Below, piece by piece: positions 7,776 to 16,762 of a DNA stretch of 64,000 nt (position 1 is the stretch's first letter; every line of letters begins with the position of its first letter). Where the stretch lies: assembly GCA_903835685.1 (NCBI GenBank), contig CAILNX010000026.1, positions 1 through 64,000 on the forward strand. The letters are read 5' to 3'. The stretch is from an uncultured delta proteobacterium. GTDB taxonomy: Bacteria; Desulfobacterota; Desulfovibrionia; Desulfovibrionales; Desulfovibrionaceae. Under the pieces are notes generated by a model, which saw only the letters and a program-made list of their open reading frames with translations, ran no database searches and had not been told where the DNA came from. Made by a program: the position numbers and the translations under genes.

Positions 7776-9530
7776 ATGAAGAACGTCAAAATAGGCATCC
7801 GGCTCACCTGCGGCTTTCTGGCCGTCTCCCTCATCACCCTGGCCATCGGCCTCATGGGCATCACCTCCTCCCTGCGTTTCAAATCCGACATGCGCGAAGT
7901 CGGCCTGGTGACCCTGCCCTATGCCACGAACTTAGGGATCATCCGTTCGGAATTGAACAATATCCGGGCCGTGCAGCGGACGCTCCTGGCCCAGGACCTG
8001 GCCGAGGACGTCAAGACCCGGACCCTGGAGACCATGCGCAAGGCCTGGGTCAAGTATGATGCGGCCCTGCGGGAGGCCTCGGGCCTGGACCTGGACGGGG
8101 GGGAGAAGGGCAAACTGGCCGAGGCCACCCGGCTGGTGAGCGCTTGGAGGGCCTCCAACGAGGAATTCCTCCGGGCCCTGGGCCAGGGCGATTACGAGAA
8201 GATGGCCGACATCGCCCTGCATTCCGGCCGGGACATCCAGTTCAAGGCCATCCAGGCCCTGGACGACATCGTGACCGAACAGAAAAACGAGGCCACGACC
8301 CTGGTGGCCGGGGTCAACGCCCACATCGAGTCCATCAACGCCTGGGCCATGGGGGCCATGGGCCTGGGATTCGCGGTTTCCCTGGCCCTGGGCCTGGCCC
8401 TTACCCGGGGCATCGTGAAGCCGCTCTCCTCCTGCGTGGTCTTTGCCGAGGCCGTCTCGGCCGGAGACCTGGACCAGACCCTGCGCCTCGACCGCGAGGA
8501 CGAGACCGGGGTCCTGTCCCGGAGCCTCAACCAGATGGTGGCGGCGCTCAAAGGCAAGATCGCTGAGGCGGACGCCAAGAGCCGGGAGGCCGGGGAAGAG
8601 GCCGAGAAGGCCCGGCTGGCCACCCTTGAGGCCCGCGCGGCCCAGGAAAAGGCCGAGTCGGCCAAACGTGAAGGCATGCAGGAGGCGGCTTATCAGTTGG
8701 AGGGCGTGGTGGGCGTGGTGTCCTCGGCCTCCCTGGAGCTTTCGGCCCAGATCGAGCAGTCCAGCGGCGGGGCCAGGGTGCAGTCGGATCGGGTGGGCCA
8801 GACCGCCGCGGCCATGTCCCAGATGAATGCGGCGGTCCTGGAAGTGGCCAAGAGCGCCTCGGAGGCGGCCATGACCGCGGAGACGGCCCGGGCCAAGGCC
8901 GACGAGGGGAAAGTGGCCGTGGGCGACGTGATCCGGAAGGTGGGAGATGTGCAGGCCCAGGCCTCGGGGCTCAAGCAGAACATGACCGAACTGGGCAAAC
9001 AGGCCGAGGGCATCGGCCAGGTGCTGAACGTCATTGCCGACATTGCCGACCAGACCAATCTTCTGGCCTTGAACGCGGCCATTGAGGCGGCCCGGGCCGG
9101 CGAGGCCGGGCGCGGGTTCGCCGTGGTGGCCGACGAGGTGCGCAAGCTCGCGGAAAAGACCATGACCGCGACCCGGGAAGTCGGGGCAGCCATCCACGGC
9201 ATCCAGCAGGGCACCATGGAAAATATCGAGCGCGTGGACCAGACCGTGCGCGAGATCGGCGAGGTCACCACCCTGGCTGCGGGATCGGGCGCCACCCTGC
9301 AGGGCATCGTCTCCCTGGTGGACCAGGTCACGGACCAGGTGCGCTCCATTGCCACGGCCTCGGTCCAGCAATCGGCCGCCAGCGAAGAGATCACCACCTC
9401 CATCACGGACATCAGCGAGATCTCCAACGAAACCGCCGACGCCATGCACCAGTCCACCCAAGCCGTGGGGGAGCTGGCCTCCCAGTCCCAGGTCTTGAGC
9501 GGGCTCATCGAGAGGATGCAGGCCGCCTGA
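7776..9530 (+). CDS. Methyl-accepting chemotaxis protein
   Basis: 584 residues from ATG 7776, chosen because AGGAG lies upstream and the signal anchor follows at once. Order: membrane helix 1 (about 8-30), a periplasmic four-helix-bundle-like ligand domain (about 35-190), membrane helix 2 ([18 protein letters not shown]), HAMP, a charged coiled coil, and the MA signalling domain. The hairpin tip that contacts CheA/CheW is intact ([20 protein letters not shown], then [16 protein letters not shown]). No CheR-tethering pentapeptide is seen at the C-terminus. The ligand cannot be predicted. Confidence 0.95.
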   Translation: MKNVKIGIRLTCGFLAVSLITLAIGLMGITSSLRFKSDMREVGLVTLPYATNLGIIRSELNNIRAVQRTLLAQDLAEDVKTRTLETMRKAWVKYDAALREASGLDLDGGEKGKLAEATRLVSAWRASNEEFLRALGQGDYEKMADIALHSGRDIQFKAIQALDDIVTEQKNEATTLVAGVNAHIESINAWAMGAMGLGFAVSLALGLALTRGIVKPLSSCVVFAEAVSAGDLDQTLRLDREDETGVLSRSLNQMVAALKGKIAEADAKSREAGEEAEKARLATLEARAAQEKAESAKREGMQEAAYQLEGVVGVVSSASLELSAQIEQSSGGARVQSDRVGQTAAAMSQMNAAVLEVAKSASEAAMTAETARAKADEGKVAVGDVIRKVGDVQAQASGLKQNMTELGKQAEGIGQVLNVIADIADQTNLLALNAAIEAARAGEAGRGFAVVADEVRKLAEKTMTATREVGAAIHGIQQGTMENIERVDQTVREIGEVTTLAAGSGATLQGIVSLVDQVTDQVRSIATASVQQSAASEEITTSITDISEISNETADAMHQSTQAVGELASQSQVLSGLIERMQAA

Positions 9531-9563
9531 TCCGGGCGTGCGCGTTTTTGAGTGGCCAAAAAG

Positions 9564-9604
9564 GGAGCCGGACGTCCCTGGCAGGTCAGGGCGCGTCCGG
9601 CTCC
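9564..9604. terminator. GC-rich hairpin after the chemoreceptor gene
   Basis: Perfect 11-bp inverted repeat GGAGCCGGACG / CGTCCGGCTCC around a 19-nt loop, 34 nt after the chemoreceptor stop. The T-run lies on the left side (CTTTTT on the minus strand), so it is a canonical terminator only leftward. For the plus-strand gene it may act as a 3'-protecting hairpin. Confidence 0.5.
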
Positions 9605-9627
9605 AGATGCAGGGAGGTCGGGTATCG

Positions 9628-9647
9628 CTTGTGAACAAATTCACAAG
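9628..9647. promoter_or_regulatory. CRP/FNR-family operator (TGTGA-N6-TCACA)
   Basis: CTTGTGAACAAATTCACAAG has arms complementary over 7 bp around a 6-nt centre and contains exactly TGTGA-N6-TCACA, the core recognised by CRP-type regulators including HcpR-like proteins. It lies 134 bases upstream of miaB; a possible promoter (TTGTCA around 9667, A/T-rich stretch around 9683) follows. The cognate regulator is not identified. Confidence 0.6.
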
Positions 9648-9780
9648 AGCAGGTTCTGCGGCCCTTGTCAAGAGTTCTGGAAAAATAAAGTGTTGTGAAC
9701 AAAAAAGGGCGGGTATGCCCCTGGCCTTGGAGCCTGGCTTGCAACTTTACAGCGCCGGTCAGGGGGACTAGGCTTGGGGG

Positions 9781-11145
9781 ATGAAGTTTCACGTCATCAC
9801 CTTCGGGTGCCAGATGAACGCCCATGACTCCCAGTGGCTGACCCGGGCCATGGAGCAGCGGGGCTGGGAAGAGAGCGCCGAGGACCAGGCCCAGGTCTTT
9901 ATCCTCAATACCTGTAGCGTGCGGGAAAAGCCCGAGCAGAAGGTCTACAGTTGCCTGGGCCGCCTGGCCCGGCATCTGGGGCGGAGCCCGGAGCGGTTCG
10001 CGGCCGTGGGCGGGTGCGTGGCCCAGCAGGTGGGCCGGGAGTTTTTCGAGCGCTTCCCGGCCGTGCGCCTGGTCTTCGGGGCCGACGGCGTGGCCCGCGC
10101 ACCCGAGGCCCTCACCCGTCTGGCCCAGGAACCCGGGACCCGGATCAGCCTTCTGGATTTCCTGCCCACCTATGAAGAACGGGAAGTGGCCCTGCCCCAG
10201 GTCGAGACCCGGCCAGACAGGGCCTCGCCGGTCTCGGCCTTTGTGAACATCATGCAGGGCTGCGACAATTTCTGCACCTACTGCATCGTGCCCTTTGTGC
10301 GCGGACGCCAGAAATCCCGGGCTCCGGCGGACATCCTGGCCGAGTGCCGGGCCCTGGCCGAGAACGGGGTGCGGGAGATCACCCTCCTGGGCCAGAACGT
10401 GAACAGCTACGGCCTGGACGACTGCGGCCAGGGCCTGTCCTTCGCCCAGCTCCTGGACCAGGTGGCGGGCATCCAGGAGATTTCCCGCCTGCGCTTCACC
10501 ACCTCCCACCCCAAGGACCTGGCCCCGGAGGTGGTGGCCGCCTTTGCCCGGCACGAGAACCTCTGCCCCCAGTTGCACCTGCCCCTTCAGGCCGGTTCCG
10601 ACGCGGTCTTGAAGCGCATGGGCCGCCGTTACGACCGGGAGCGCTACTTCAGCCTGGTCCGGGACCTGCGCGCGGCCCGGCCGGACCTGGCCCTGACCAC
10701 GGACCTGATCGTGGGCTTTCCGTCGGAGACCGAGGAGGATTTTCTTCAGACCCTGGAGATGATGGAGGCCGTGCGCTTTGCCGGGGCCTTTTCCTTCAAG
10801 TACTGCGACCGGCCCGGAACAGCGGCCGCGCGCATGGACCCCAAGGTCCCGGAGGAAGTCGCGGCGGATCGTTTGTCTCGCTTGCAGAAACTCCAGGACG
10901 GTATTACAGAAGGGTATCTGGGGGAACAGGTCGGACGCGAGGTCCTGGTCCTGTTCGAGGGCGGCAGCCGCAAGCCCGGAGAGGACGGCGGCGGGGCCAT
11001 GGGCCGCGACCCCTGGGGCCGGGTGGTCAATGTGCCTGGCGAGGACCCGGCGGGCCTCATCGGCCGTCAGGCCCTGGTGCGCATCCTGGAAGCCAAGAAA
11101 CATTCCCTGCTGGGAAAAAGGGTGGGGGCGCCATGTTGGAAATGA
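9781..11145 (+). CDS. miaB: tRNA-2-methylthio-N6-dimethylallyladenosine synthase MiaB
   Basis: 454 residues with the methylthiotransferase layout. The N-terminal UPF0004 domain (TFGCQMNAHDS, LNTCSVREKPEQ and GGCVAQ supply three Cys for one iron-sulfur cluster). The radical-SAM domain has CDNFCTYC (CxxxCxxC) and VRGRQKSR. A TRAM domain forms the last 70 residues. MiaB methylthiolates N6-isopentenyl-A37 of tRNAs reading UNN codons. GGGGG directly before ATG 9781 is a weak ribosome site. The end overlaps the next gene by 13 nt, so miaB, the BFN gene and probably the PHP gene form an operon. Confidence 0.95.
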   Translation: MKFHVITFGCQMNAHDSQWLTRAMEQRGWEESAEDQAQVFILNTCSVREKPEQKVYSCLGRLARHLGRSPERFAAVGGCVAQQVGREFFERFPAVRLVFGADGVARAPEALTRLAQEPGTRISLLDFLPTYEEREVALPQVETRPDRASPVSAFVNIMQGCDNFCTYCIVPFVRGRQKSRAPADILAECRALAENGVREITLLGQNVNSYGLDDCGQGLSFAQLLDQVAGIQEISRLRFTTSHPKDLAPEVVAAFARHENLCPQLHLPLQAGSDAVLKRMGRRYDRERYFSLVRDLRAARPDLALTTDLIVGFPSETEEDFLQTLEMMEAVRFAGAFSFKYCDRPGTAAARMDPKVPEEVAADRLSRLQKLQDGITEGYLGEQVGREVLVLFEGGSRKPGEDGGGAMGRDPWGRVVNVPGEDPAGLIGRQALVRILEAKKHSLLGKRVGAPCWK

Positions 11146-11627
11146 AGGTCTTCGGACTGGCCTTGGACGAGAACAACCAGGCCCCGGTGCTCATCCTCAA
11201 GGACTTGAAGGACGAGGCCGGTCTGCCCATCTGGATCGGGGCCATGGAGGCCATGGCCATTTCCATGGTCCTGAACAAGGTGGCCTTTCCCCGGCCCATG
11301 ACCCATGACCTGCTGCTCAACGTCATCGCGGGCATGGGCGGCAAACTGGCCCGGGTGGAGATCACCGCCCTGGAAGAGGGCACCTATTTCGCCGATCTGG
11401 TGGTCATTCAGAACGGCCAGCCCCGGCGCATCGACGCCCGGCCCTCGGACGCCGTGGCCCTGGCCCTGCGGGCCGAGGCCCCCATCCTGGTGGCCGAGAC
11501 CGTGCTGGCCCGGGCCGGGACCGCGGACAAGGCCGCGCCCAAGCCCACCCTGCTCAGCGGGGAGGCGGATCGGTGGACCGACGTCCTGGAAAAGTTCTCG
11601 GTTGACGACACCAAATACAAGATGTAA
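11133..11627 (+). CDS. Bifunctional nuclease (BFN/DUF151) family protein
   Basis: 164 residues. MLEMKVFGLALDENNQAPVLILKD, cut by the family's PVLIL and LPIWIGAMEA phrases, then RPMTHDLL and RRIDARPSDAVALALR identify DUF151, the domain first described in plant bifunctional nucleases and common in bacteria beside miaB. The bacterial role is uncertain; nuclease activity is known for some family members. About 30 extra C-terminal residues are not conserved-looking. Start 11133 overlaps the miaB end by 13 nt and a G-rich ribosome-site-like stretch precedes it. Confidence 0.9.
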   Translation: MLEMKVFGLALDENNQAPVLILKDLKDEAGLPIWIGAMEAMAISMVLNKVAFPRPMTHDLLLNVIAGMGGKLARVEITALEEGTYFADLVVIQNGQPRRIDARPSDAVALALRAEAPILVAETVLARAGTADKAAPKPTLLSGEADRWTDVLEKFSVDDTKYKM

Positions 11628-11639
11628 CCGGCCCTGGCC

Positions 11640-12293
11640 ATGATCGACCTGCACACCCACACGGTTTTCAGCGACGGCGTGCTCATCCCGGCCGAGCTGA
11701 TCCGGCGGGCGGCCTTTGCCGGGTACAAGGCCGTGGCCATCACCGACCACGCCGACCCGAGCAACCTGGATTTCATCCTGGGCCGCATCCGCTCCCTGAC
11801 CGAGAAATACGCCGCCTTTCTGGAGATCGACGTGTACCCCGGGGTGGAGTTGACCCACGTGCCGCCCGCGCTCATGGGCCTGCTCACCGCCCAGGCCCGT
11901 AACGAGGGCGCGGCCCTGGTGGTGGCCCACGGCGAGACCGTGGTGGAGCCCGTGCTCCTGGGCACCAATCTGGCGGCCATCGAGGCCGGGGTGGACATCC
12001 TGGCCCACCCGGGGCTGATCACCGAGCAGGACGCGGCCCTGGCCGCCGAGCGCGGGGTGTATTTGGAGATCACCACCCGCAAGGGCCACAGCCTGACCAA
12101 CGGCCATGTGGCGGCCATGGCCCGGCGTTTCGGGGCCAAGCTGGTCATCAACAACGACGCCCACGCCCCAGGCGATTTCGTATCCGCCGAACTCAGGCGC
12201 AAGGTGGCCCTGGGCGCGGGCCTGAGCCTCGACGAATACCACGGGGCCGAGGCCAATTCCGTGGCTCTGGTGCAAAAAATGCTGCGTAAGTGA
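11640..12293 (+). CDS. PHP-domain phosphoesterase
   Basis: 217 residues of a compact PHP domain. The metal-binding motifs are present: DLHTHTVFSDG at the start, ITDHADPSN, GVELTHVPP, AHGETV, DILAHPG and a late NNDAHAPGDF. The set matches histidinol-phosphatase-like metal-dependent phosphoesterases, but the protein is shorter than HisK and shows no histidine-biosynthesis context. The substrate is unknown. It begins 12 nt after the BFN gene and is followed by two terminator-like hairpins, so it probably closes the miaB operon. Confidence 0.85.
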   Translation: MIDLHTHTVFSDGVLIPAELIRRAAFAGYKAVAITDHADPSNLDFILGRIRSLTEKYAAFLEIDVYPGVELTHVPPALMGLLTAQARNEGAALVVAHGETVVEPVLLGTNLAAIEAGVDILAHPGLITEQDAALAAERGVYLEITTRKGHSLTNGHVAAMARRFGAKLVINNDAHAPGDFVSAELRRKVALGAGLSLDEYHGAEANSVALVQKMLRK

Positions 12294-12302
12294 AAATTCC
12301 AC

Positions 12303-12321
12303 GGCAAAAGACTTGCCTTTT
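12303..12321 (+). terminator. Short hairpin terminator after the PHP gene
   Basis: GGCAA/TTGCC stem with a 5-nt loop followed by TTTT, ten bases after the PHP stop codon. Confidence 0.5.
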
Positions 12322-12344
12322 CTAGAGAATGGCTAGATAGTTTT

Positions 12345-12376
12345 GGGAGCCGCGTACCCCCGTGGTTCCCTTTTTT
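12345..12376 (+). terminator. Intrinsic terminator upstream of tolQ
   Basis: Ten-pair stem GGGAGCCGCG / CGTGGTTCCC with loop TACCCC and then TTTTTT. It separates the miaB-BFN-PHP group from tolQ, which therefore needs its own promoter between here and 12516. Confidence 0.75.
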
Positions 12377-12515
12377 ATTGGACGAAGTGGCCTCCGTCGG
12401 GGTCTTGTGTGGAGGCCCCTGGGCGGGTGTGGGAATTTCTGCTGGACGCGGCCGACCTGGGTCGTGGCGCCCGGGTCCGGCTTGAGACGGAATTCATAAG
12501 CGAGGTGGACAAGAT

Positions 12516-13259
12516 ATGGATATGGTTCCCCAGACAGATTTCTGGACCATGATCAGCGGGGCCACGATTGCGGTCAAGCTCGTGCTCCTGCTCCTGGTGG
12601 GCATGTCGTTCTTCAGTTGGACCATCATTTTCACCAAGATCGTGGTCCTGGGCCAGGCCCAGAAGAAGGTCATGGGCGGCCTGGAGCGGTTCGAGAACGC
12701 CGTGGACCTGGCCGCCGGGCTCCAGACCCTCCAGCAGCTCCCGGGCTCCCCGCTGTTCGCCATCGGCAGCAAGGCCGTGAGCGAGTACAAGCGCCTGGAC
12801 AAATCCGACCTGGAACCGGTGAAGAAGCGGGAACTGGTGGCCGACACCCTGCGCCGGGTCCTGCGCCAGGGCGTGAGCATGGAGATGAAGCGCCTGGGAT
12901 CGAGCATCTCCTTTCTGGCCACCTGCGCCAATGCCGCGCCCTTCATCGGGCTGTTCGGCACGGTCTGGGGCATCATGCACGCCTTCCACGCCATTGGCGC
13001 GGCCAAGAGCGCGGCCCTGACCACGGTGGCCCCGGCCATTTCCGAGGCCCTGGTGGCCACGGCCATCGGCCTGGGCGTGGCCATCCCGGCCACCCTGGCC
13101 TACAACTACTTCCAGAGCCAGTTGGTCACCATCGAAGGCGAGCTCATCAATTTCGCGGGCGTGTTCCTGAACCGGGTGGAGCGGGAGATTCCCTGGACCA
13201 CCGAGGAATCGGCCCGGCAGATGACCCGTCCCCGCGCAGCCACCAACCTGCTGGGGTAG
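12516..13259 (+). CDS. tolQ: TolQ, proton channel subunit of the Tol-Pal system
   Basis: 247 residues of the MotA/TolQ/ExbB family. One membrane helix near the N-terminus (about 14-36), a cytoplasmic loop, and two helices in the C-terminal half (around NAAPFIGLFGTVWGIMHAF and ALVATAIGLGVAIPATLAYNY). With TolR it uses the proton gradient to power outer-membrane constriction at division. AGGTGG precedes ATG 12516. First gene of tolQRAB-pal, all on the plus strand with gaps of 3 to 73 nt. Placement beside tolR and tolB excludes a plain ExbB call. Confidence 0.92.
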   Translation: MDMVPQTDFWTMISGATIAVKLVLLLLVGMSFFSWTIIFTKIVVLGQAQKKVMGGLERFENAVDLAAGLQTLQQLPGSPLFAIGSKAVSEYKRLDKSDLEPVKKRELVADTLRRVLRQGVSMEMKRLGSSISFLATCANAAPFIGLFGTVWGIMHAFHAIGAAKSAALTTVAPAISEALVATAIGLGVAIPATLAYNYFQSQLVTIEGELINFAGVFLNRVEREIPWTTEESARQMTRPRAATNLLG

Positions 13260-13262
13260 ACC

Positions 13263-13688
13263 ATGGCCATGCAATCATCCCAAGGCGGGCTCATTTCCGA
13301 GATCAACGTCACGCCCTTTGTGGACGTGATGCTGGTGCTGCTCATCATCTTCATGGTCACGGCGCCCATGCTTACCCAGGGCATCGACCTGGACCTGCCC
13401 CAGACCCGCACGGTGCGCAACCTGCCCCAGGACGCGGACCACATGGTCCTGTCCATCCGCCGGGACGGGTCCATCTATCTGGACAAGTACGAGGTGAAGG
13501 CCGAGGAGCTGGAGGGCCAGCTCAAACGCTTGGTGGCGGACCAGAAGAAGCAGCTCTTCCTGCGCGCGGATAGGGAAGTGTCCTACGGCCAGGTGGTGCA
13601 GGTCATGGGCGAGATCAAGCACGCGGGCATCGACCGCATGGCCGTGGTGGCCGAAGAGCCGCAACCCAAGCCGGCGGACAAGAAGTAA
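13263..13688 (+). CDS. tolR: TolR/ExbD-family protein
   Basis: 141 residues. A short cytoplasmic N-terminus with the conserved INVTPFVDVMLVLLIIF helix, whose Asp is the proton-carrying residue of the family, then a periplasmic domain with the phrase VSYGQVVQVMGEIKHAG. It starts three bases after the tolQ stop, which implies tight coupling and stoichiometric production with TolQ. Confidence 0.93.
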   Translation: MAMQSSQGGLISEINVTPFVDVMLVLLIIFMVTAPMLTQGIDLDLPQTRTVRNLPQDADHMVLSIRRDGSIYLDKYEVKAEELEGQLKRLVADQKKQLFLRADREVSYGQVVQVMGEIKHAGIDRMAVVAEEPQPKPADKK

Positions 13689-13736
13689 TCCGCGTCCGCG
13701 CGGTCTGGTTTGCACGGGAATTACCGGGACCAAGGC

Positions 13737-14660
13737 ATGTTTTCAGAGAACAAACTGGGATTTTTCCTCTCCTTCCTGCTGCATGCGCTCTCCATCGTGC
13801 TGTCCCTGGTCTATCTGAATTCCTCGGGCATCAAGATCGATCTGGACCAGCCCATCTATCAGGTGGACCTGGTCTCGCTCCTGCCCACGGGCGGCCCGGC
13901 CGGACCTGTGGGCCAGGCCCCGGCGCCTGCGCCCGACCAGTTGGCCAAGCCCGAGCCCAAGCCTGCCGAGGCCAAGGAAGAGGCTGTGCCCCTGCCGCCC
14001 CAGCCCAAGCCCGAACCGCCCAAGCCCGAGCCCCCCAAACCGGAACCGCCCAAGCCCGAACCTCCGAAACCCGAGCCTCCCAAGCCCGAGCCTCCCAAAA
14101 AGCCTGACGTCAAGGCCATCAGCGACGACAAGTCGGCCAAGACCGCCAAGCCCGAGGCCAAGAAGGAGGAGGCCGTAAAGCCTCCCGGACCCACGCCCCA
14201 GGAGCTTCTGGCCAATGCCCTGGCTGCGGCCAAGAAGGACGCCCAGAGCCACCAGCAGAAGGAAAGCCAGAATTTCGAAAAGACCCTGTCCTCCCTGCGC
14301 AAGAGCGTGGGGGCCACGCCCGGCGGCGAGATCCCCGGCGGCCCCGGCGGCGCGGGTGGAGGCCAGGGGGCCTCGGGCCTGCTCCAGGTCTACGGCGAGA
14401 TGGTCAAGCAGGCCATCAAGCGCAACTGGCGCTATCCGGTCATCGGCTCGACCCAGAATTTCCAGGCCTCGGTGGAGATCAAGATGGATGAAACCGGAAA
14501 GATCACCTCGGTGCGCCTGGTGACGCCCTCGGGCCGGGCGGACTTCGACTCCTCGGTCTTAAAGGCCATCACCGAAACCCAACAGATTCCGCCGCCTCCG
14601 GCCAAGCAGGTGGGTGCGGTGCAAATCAACTTCAATCTTCAGGAAATGAGCAGCAGGTAA
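13737..14660 (+). CDS. tolA: TolA-like energy-transducing protein
   Basis: About 307 residues. A single N-terminal membrane helix (about 8-25) is followed by a low-complexity periplasmic arm: several PKPEPP repeats (about residues 90-125), then a Lys/Glu/Ala-rich stretch, a Gly-rich linker and a C-terminal TonB/TolA-like domain (YGEMVKQAIKRNWRYPV, then VEIKMDETGKITSVRLV). The arm links TolQR to TolB/Pal at the outer membrane. The polyproline arm resembles TonB more than the long alpha-helical arm of E. coli TolA; position in the cluster decides the name. Start 13737 is used because AAGG precedes it. Confidence 0.87.
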   Translation: MFSENKLGFFLSFLLHALSIVLSLVYLNSSGIKIDLDQPIYQVDLVSLLPTGGPAGPVGQAPAPAPDQLAKPEPKPAEAKEEAVPLPPQPKPEPPKPEPPKPEPPKPEPPKPEPPKPEPPKKPDVKAISDDKSAKTAKPEAKKEEAVKPPGPTPQELLANALAAAKKDAQSHQQKESQNFEKTLSSLRKSVGATPGGEIPGGPGGAGGGQGASGLLQVYGEMVKQAIKRNWRYPVIGSTQNFQASVEIKMDETGKITSVRLVTPSGRADFDSSVLKAITETQQIPPPPAKQVGAVQINFNLQEMSSR

Positions 14661-14665
14661 CAAAA

Positions 14666-16003
14666 ATGAGCACGTCCATCCGCCGCCTCCTTGGCCTGGC
14701 GATCCCGGCGATCCTGGTGGCCGCCCTTCTCGGCGTCAGTCAGGCCCGGGCCGCCGACACCCTGTCCATCGACATCTTCGGCCCCGGCCAGGGCAAGGTG
14801 AACATCCTCATCCTGCCGCCCAAGCCCCTGGGGGCCGATCCCGTGGACCCCATGGCCGAGGAGTTCCAGAAGCTGGTGGAGGCCAATCTCCAGTTCCTGC
14901 CTTTTTTCAACGTGATCCCGGCCTCGACCATCCTGGGCGGGGACCCCAGCAAGGGCGTCAAGCCCGAGAGCATCGACTTCGCCCCCCTGACCCTGGCCCG
15001 GGTGGACCTGGTGGTCACCACGGGCTGGCAGCCCAATGGCGGGGTGCAGGACCTGGAGGCCCGGGCCATCGAGACCTTTGACCAGCGGGCCATCCTGGGC
15101 AAGGCCTGGGGTCAGATCGACCGCTCCCGTCTTCAGGAGGTGGCCGACCGCTTCTGCAAGCTGCTCATGGAGGCCATCACCGGCAAGAGCGGGTTCTTCG
15201 GGTCCCAGATCGCCTTTTCCAAGAAGACCGGGGACGGCAAGGAGATATTTGTCACCAGCCCCCTGGGCCGGGATATCCAGCAGGTCACCAAGCTCGGCGG
15301 CATCAACATGAGCCCGGCCTGGTCCTTTGACGGCCGCTTTCTGGCCTTCAGCCGGGTGGGCGACAGCGCGCACATGCTCGGCATCTGGGACCGCTCCTCG
15401 AACAAGATCACCCAGACCAAGTTCTCGGGCAACACGGTCATCGCCCCGACGTTCACCCCGGACGGGACCATCGCCGTGACGCTGGCCCTCAAGGGCAGCC
15501 CCCAGCTCTATCTCCTGGACAAGAGTCTGCGCCCGGAAAGCCCCCTGGCCCCCAGCGGGACCATCGACGTGTCCGCCTCCTTTTCCGGGGACGGCAAGCG
15601 CATGGCCTTTGTCTCGGCCCGGGCTGGCAACCCGCACATCTTCATCCTGGACCGGGACTCGGGCCAGGTGGTGCGAGTGACGTACGAGGGCAAGTACAAC
15701 ACCAATCCCCAGATCAGCCGGGACGGCAAGCTGGTGGTCTTTTCCCGAGAGATGCCCGGCGGCCACCGCATCTTCCTGAGCGACCTGACCACGGGCCAGG
15801 AGAAGCAACTCTCCTTCGGGCCGGGCAGCGACGAGCAGCCCTGCTTCGACCCGGACGGGTATTTCGTGGCCTTCTCCTCCAGCCGGAACGGGGCCAATCA
15901 AATCTACGTGACCACCCGCCACGGCGAAGAGGCCAAGCCCGTCTTCACCGGCGGACCCGGGGCGGCCACGTCCCCGGCCTGGGGGCCGGGATTGAGCGAG
16001 TAG
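14666..16003 (+). CDS. tolB: TolB, periplasmic beta-propeller of Tol-Pal
   Basis: 445 residues. A signal peptide ends near ARA-AD (about residue 29). The N-terminal domain is followed by a six-bladed propeller with repeated phrases such as MSPAWSFDGRFLAFSR, NPQISRDGKLVVFSR and QPCFDPDGYFVAFSSSRNG. TolB binds Pal and other outer-membrane partners. It starts 5 nt after the tolA stop, with AGCAGG as ribosome site. Confidence 0.93.
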   Translation: MSTSIRRLLGLAIPAILVAALLGVSQARAADTLSIDIFGPGQGKVNILILPPKPLGADPVDPMAEEFQKLVEANLQFLPFFNVIPASTILGGDPSKGVKPESIDFAPLTLARVDLVVTTGWQPNGGVQDLEARAIETFDQRAILGKAWGQIDRSRLQEVADRFCKLLMEAITGKSGFFGSQIAFSKKTGDGKEIFVTSPLGRDIQQVTKLGGINMSPAWSFDGRFLAFSRVGDSAHMLGIWDRSSNKITQTKFSGNTVIAPTFTPDGTIAVTLALKGSPQLYLLDKSLRPESPLAPSGTIDVSASFSGDGKRMAFVSARAGNPHIFILDRDSGQVVRVTYEGKYNTNPQISRDGKLVVFSREMPGGHRIFLSDLTTGQEKQLSFGPGSDEQPCFDPDGYFVAFSSSRNGANQIYVTTRHGEEAKPVFTGGPGAATSPAWGPGLSE

Positions 16004-16076
16004 CATCCAAGGAACGAACGCCTGTCCCGCCGGGGCAGGAGATGAACCGTTATCGACCAAGCGTGGAGGAATGCCG

Positions 16077-16679
16077 ATGAATACGAGAATGTTGACCGTG
16101 GTCGTGGTGGCCCTGACCCTGCTGCTCCTGGCTGCGGCGGGCTGTTCCAAGAAGAAAATCGACGCCGGACAGGGCGCGGGTTCGGGCGACTCCTATGCGG
16201 CCTCCTCCCGCACCGGCACCGAGGGCGATCTGGCTGGCGGGGCAGGGGCCGGAGGCAGCAAGTTCGGCAAGGGCGACGACGCGGCCCGCAAGGCCCGTTT
16301 GCGCGACCGTCTGGCCTCGGACCCGGAATTCCGCAAGGCCGTGGACGACATCACCGAGCGCATCTATTTCGACTACGACTCCAACGCCGTGCGCGCCGAC
16401 GCCCAGCCCGTGCTGCGCAAGAAGGCCGACCTGCTCAAGCGCTACGCGGACGTGAACATCGTGGTCGAGGGCCATTGCGACAGCCGGGGAACGGCCGAGT
16501 ACAACCTGGCCCTGGGCGAGCGCCGGGCTCGTTCGGCCTATGAGTTCCTGATCCAGCTCGGCGTGTCCCCCGAGCGCATGAGCATCGTGTCCTTCGGCTC
16601 GGAAAAGCCCCTGTCCCCTGGTGGGACCGAGGACGCCTTCTCCAAGAACCGGCGCGACGAATTCTCCGTGGATTTCTAG
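16077..16679 (+). CDS. pal: Pal, peptidoglycan-associated lipoprotein
   Basis: About 200 residues. A lipoprotein signal peptide ends LLLAAAGC (lipid-modified Cys), then a flexible linker and a C-terminal OmpA-like domain with YFDYDSNAVRADAQPVL and NIVVEGHCDSRGTAEYNLAL, the peptidoglycan-binding core. ATG 16077 is preferred over 16071 because GGAGG is then eight bases upstream. Last gene of the tol cluster, followed by a strong terminator. Confidence 0.94.
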   Translation: MNTRMLTVVVVALTLLLLAAAGCSKKKIDAGQGAGSGDSYAASSRTGTEGDLAGGAGAGGSKFGKGDDAARKARLRDRLASDPEFRKAVDDITERIYFDYDSNAVRADAQPVLRKKADLLKRYADVNIVVEGHCDSRGTAEYNLALGERRARSAYEFLIQLGVSPERMSIVSFGSEKPLSPGGTEDAFSKNRRDEFSVDF

Positions 16680-16700
16680 GTCCCGGCATTCAACAAGCAA

Positions 16701-16736
16701 AAAGCCCCGGCTTCCTTGGAGGCCGGGGCTTTTTTT
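16701..16736 (+). terminator. Intrinsic terminator of the tol-pal cluster
   Basis: AAAGCCCCGGC / GCCGGGGCTTT stem, 10-nt loop and a T-run. Because the stem also begins with A residues it may serve the converging ribF gene as well. Confidence 0.9.
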
Positions 16737-16762
16737 CGATCAATTCGTTTCCTCGACAGGGA

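Noticed and set aside
14000-14100. Short direct repeats looking like a CRISPR or minisatellite
   Set aside because: They encode the PKPEPP arm of the TolA-like protein and stay in frame.
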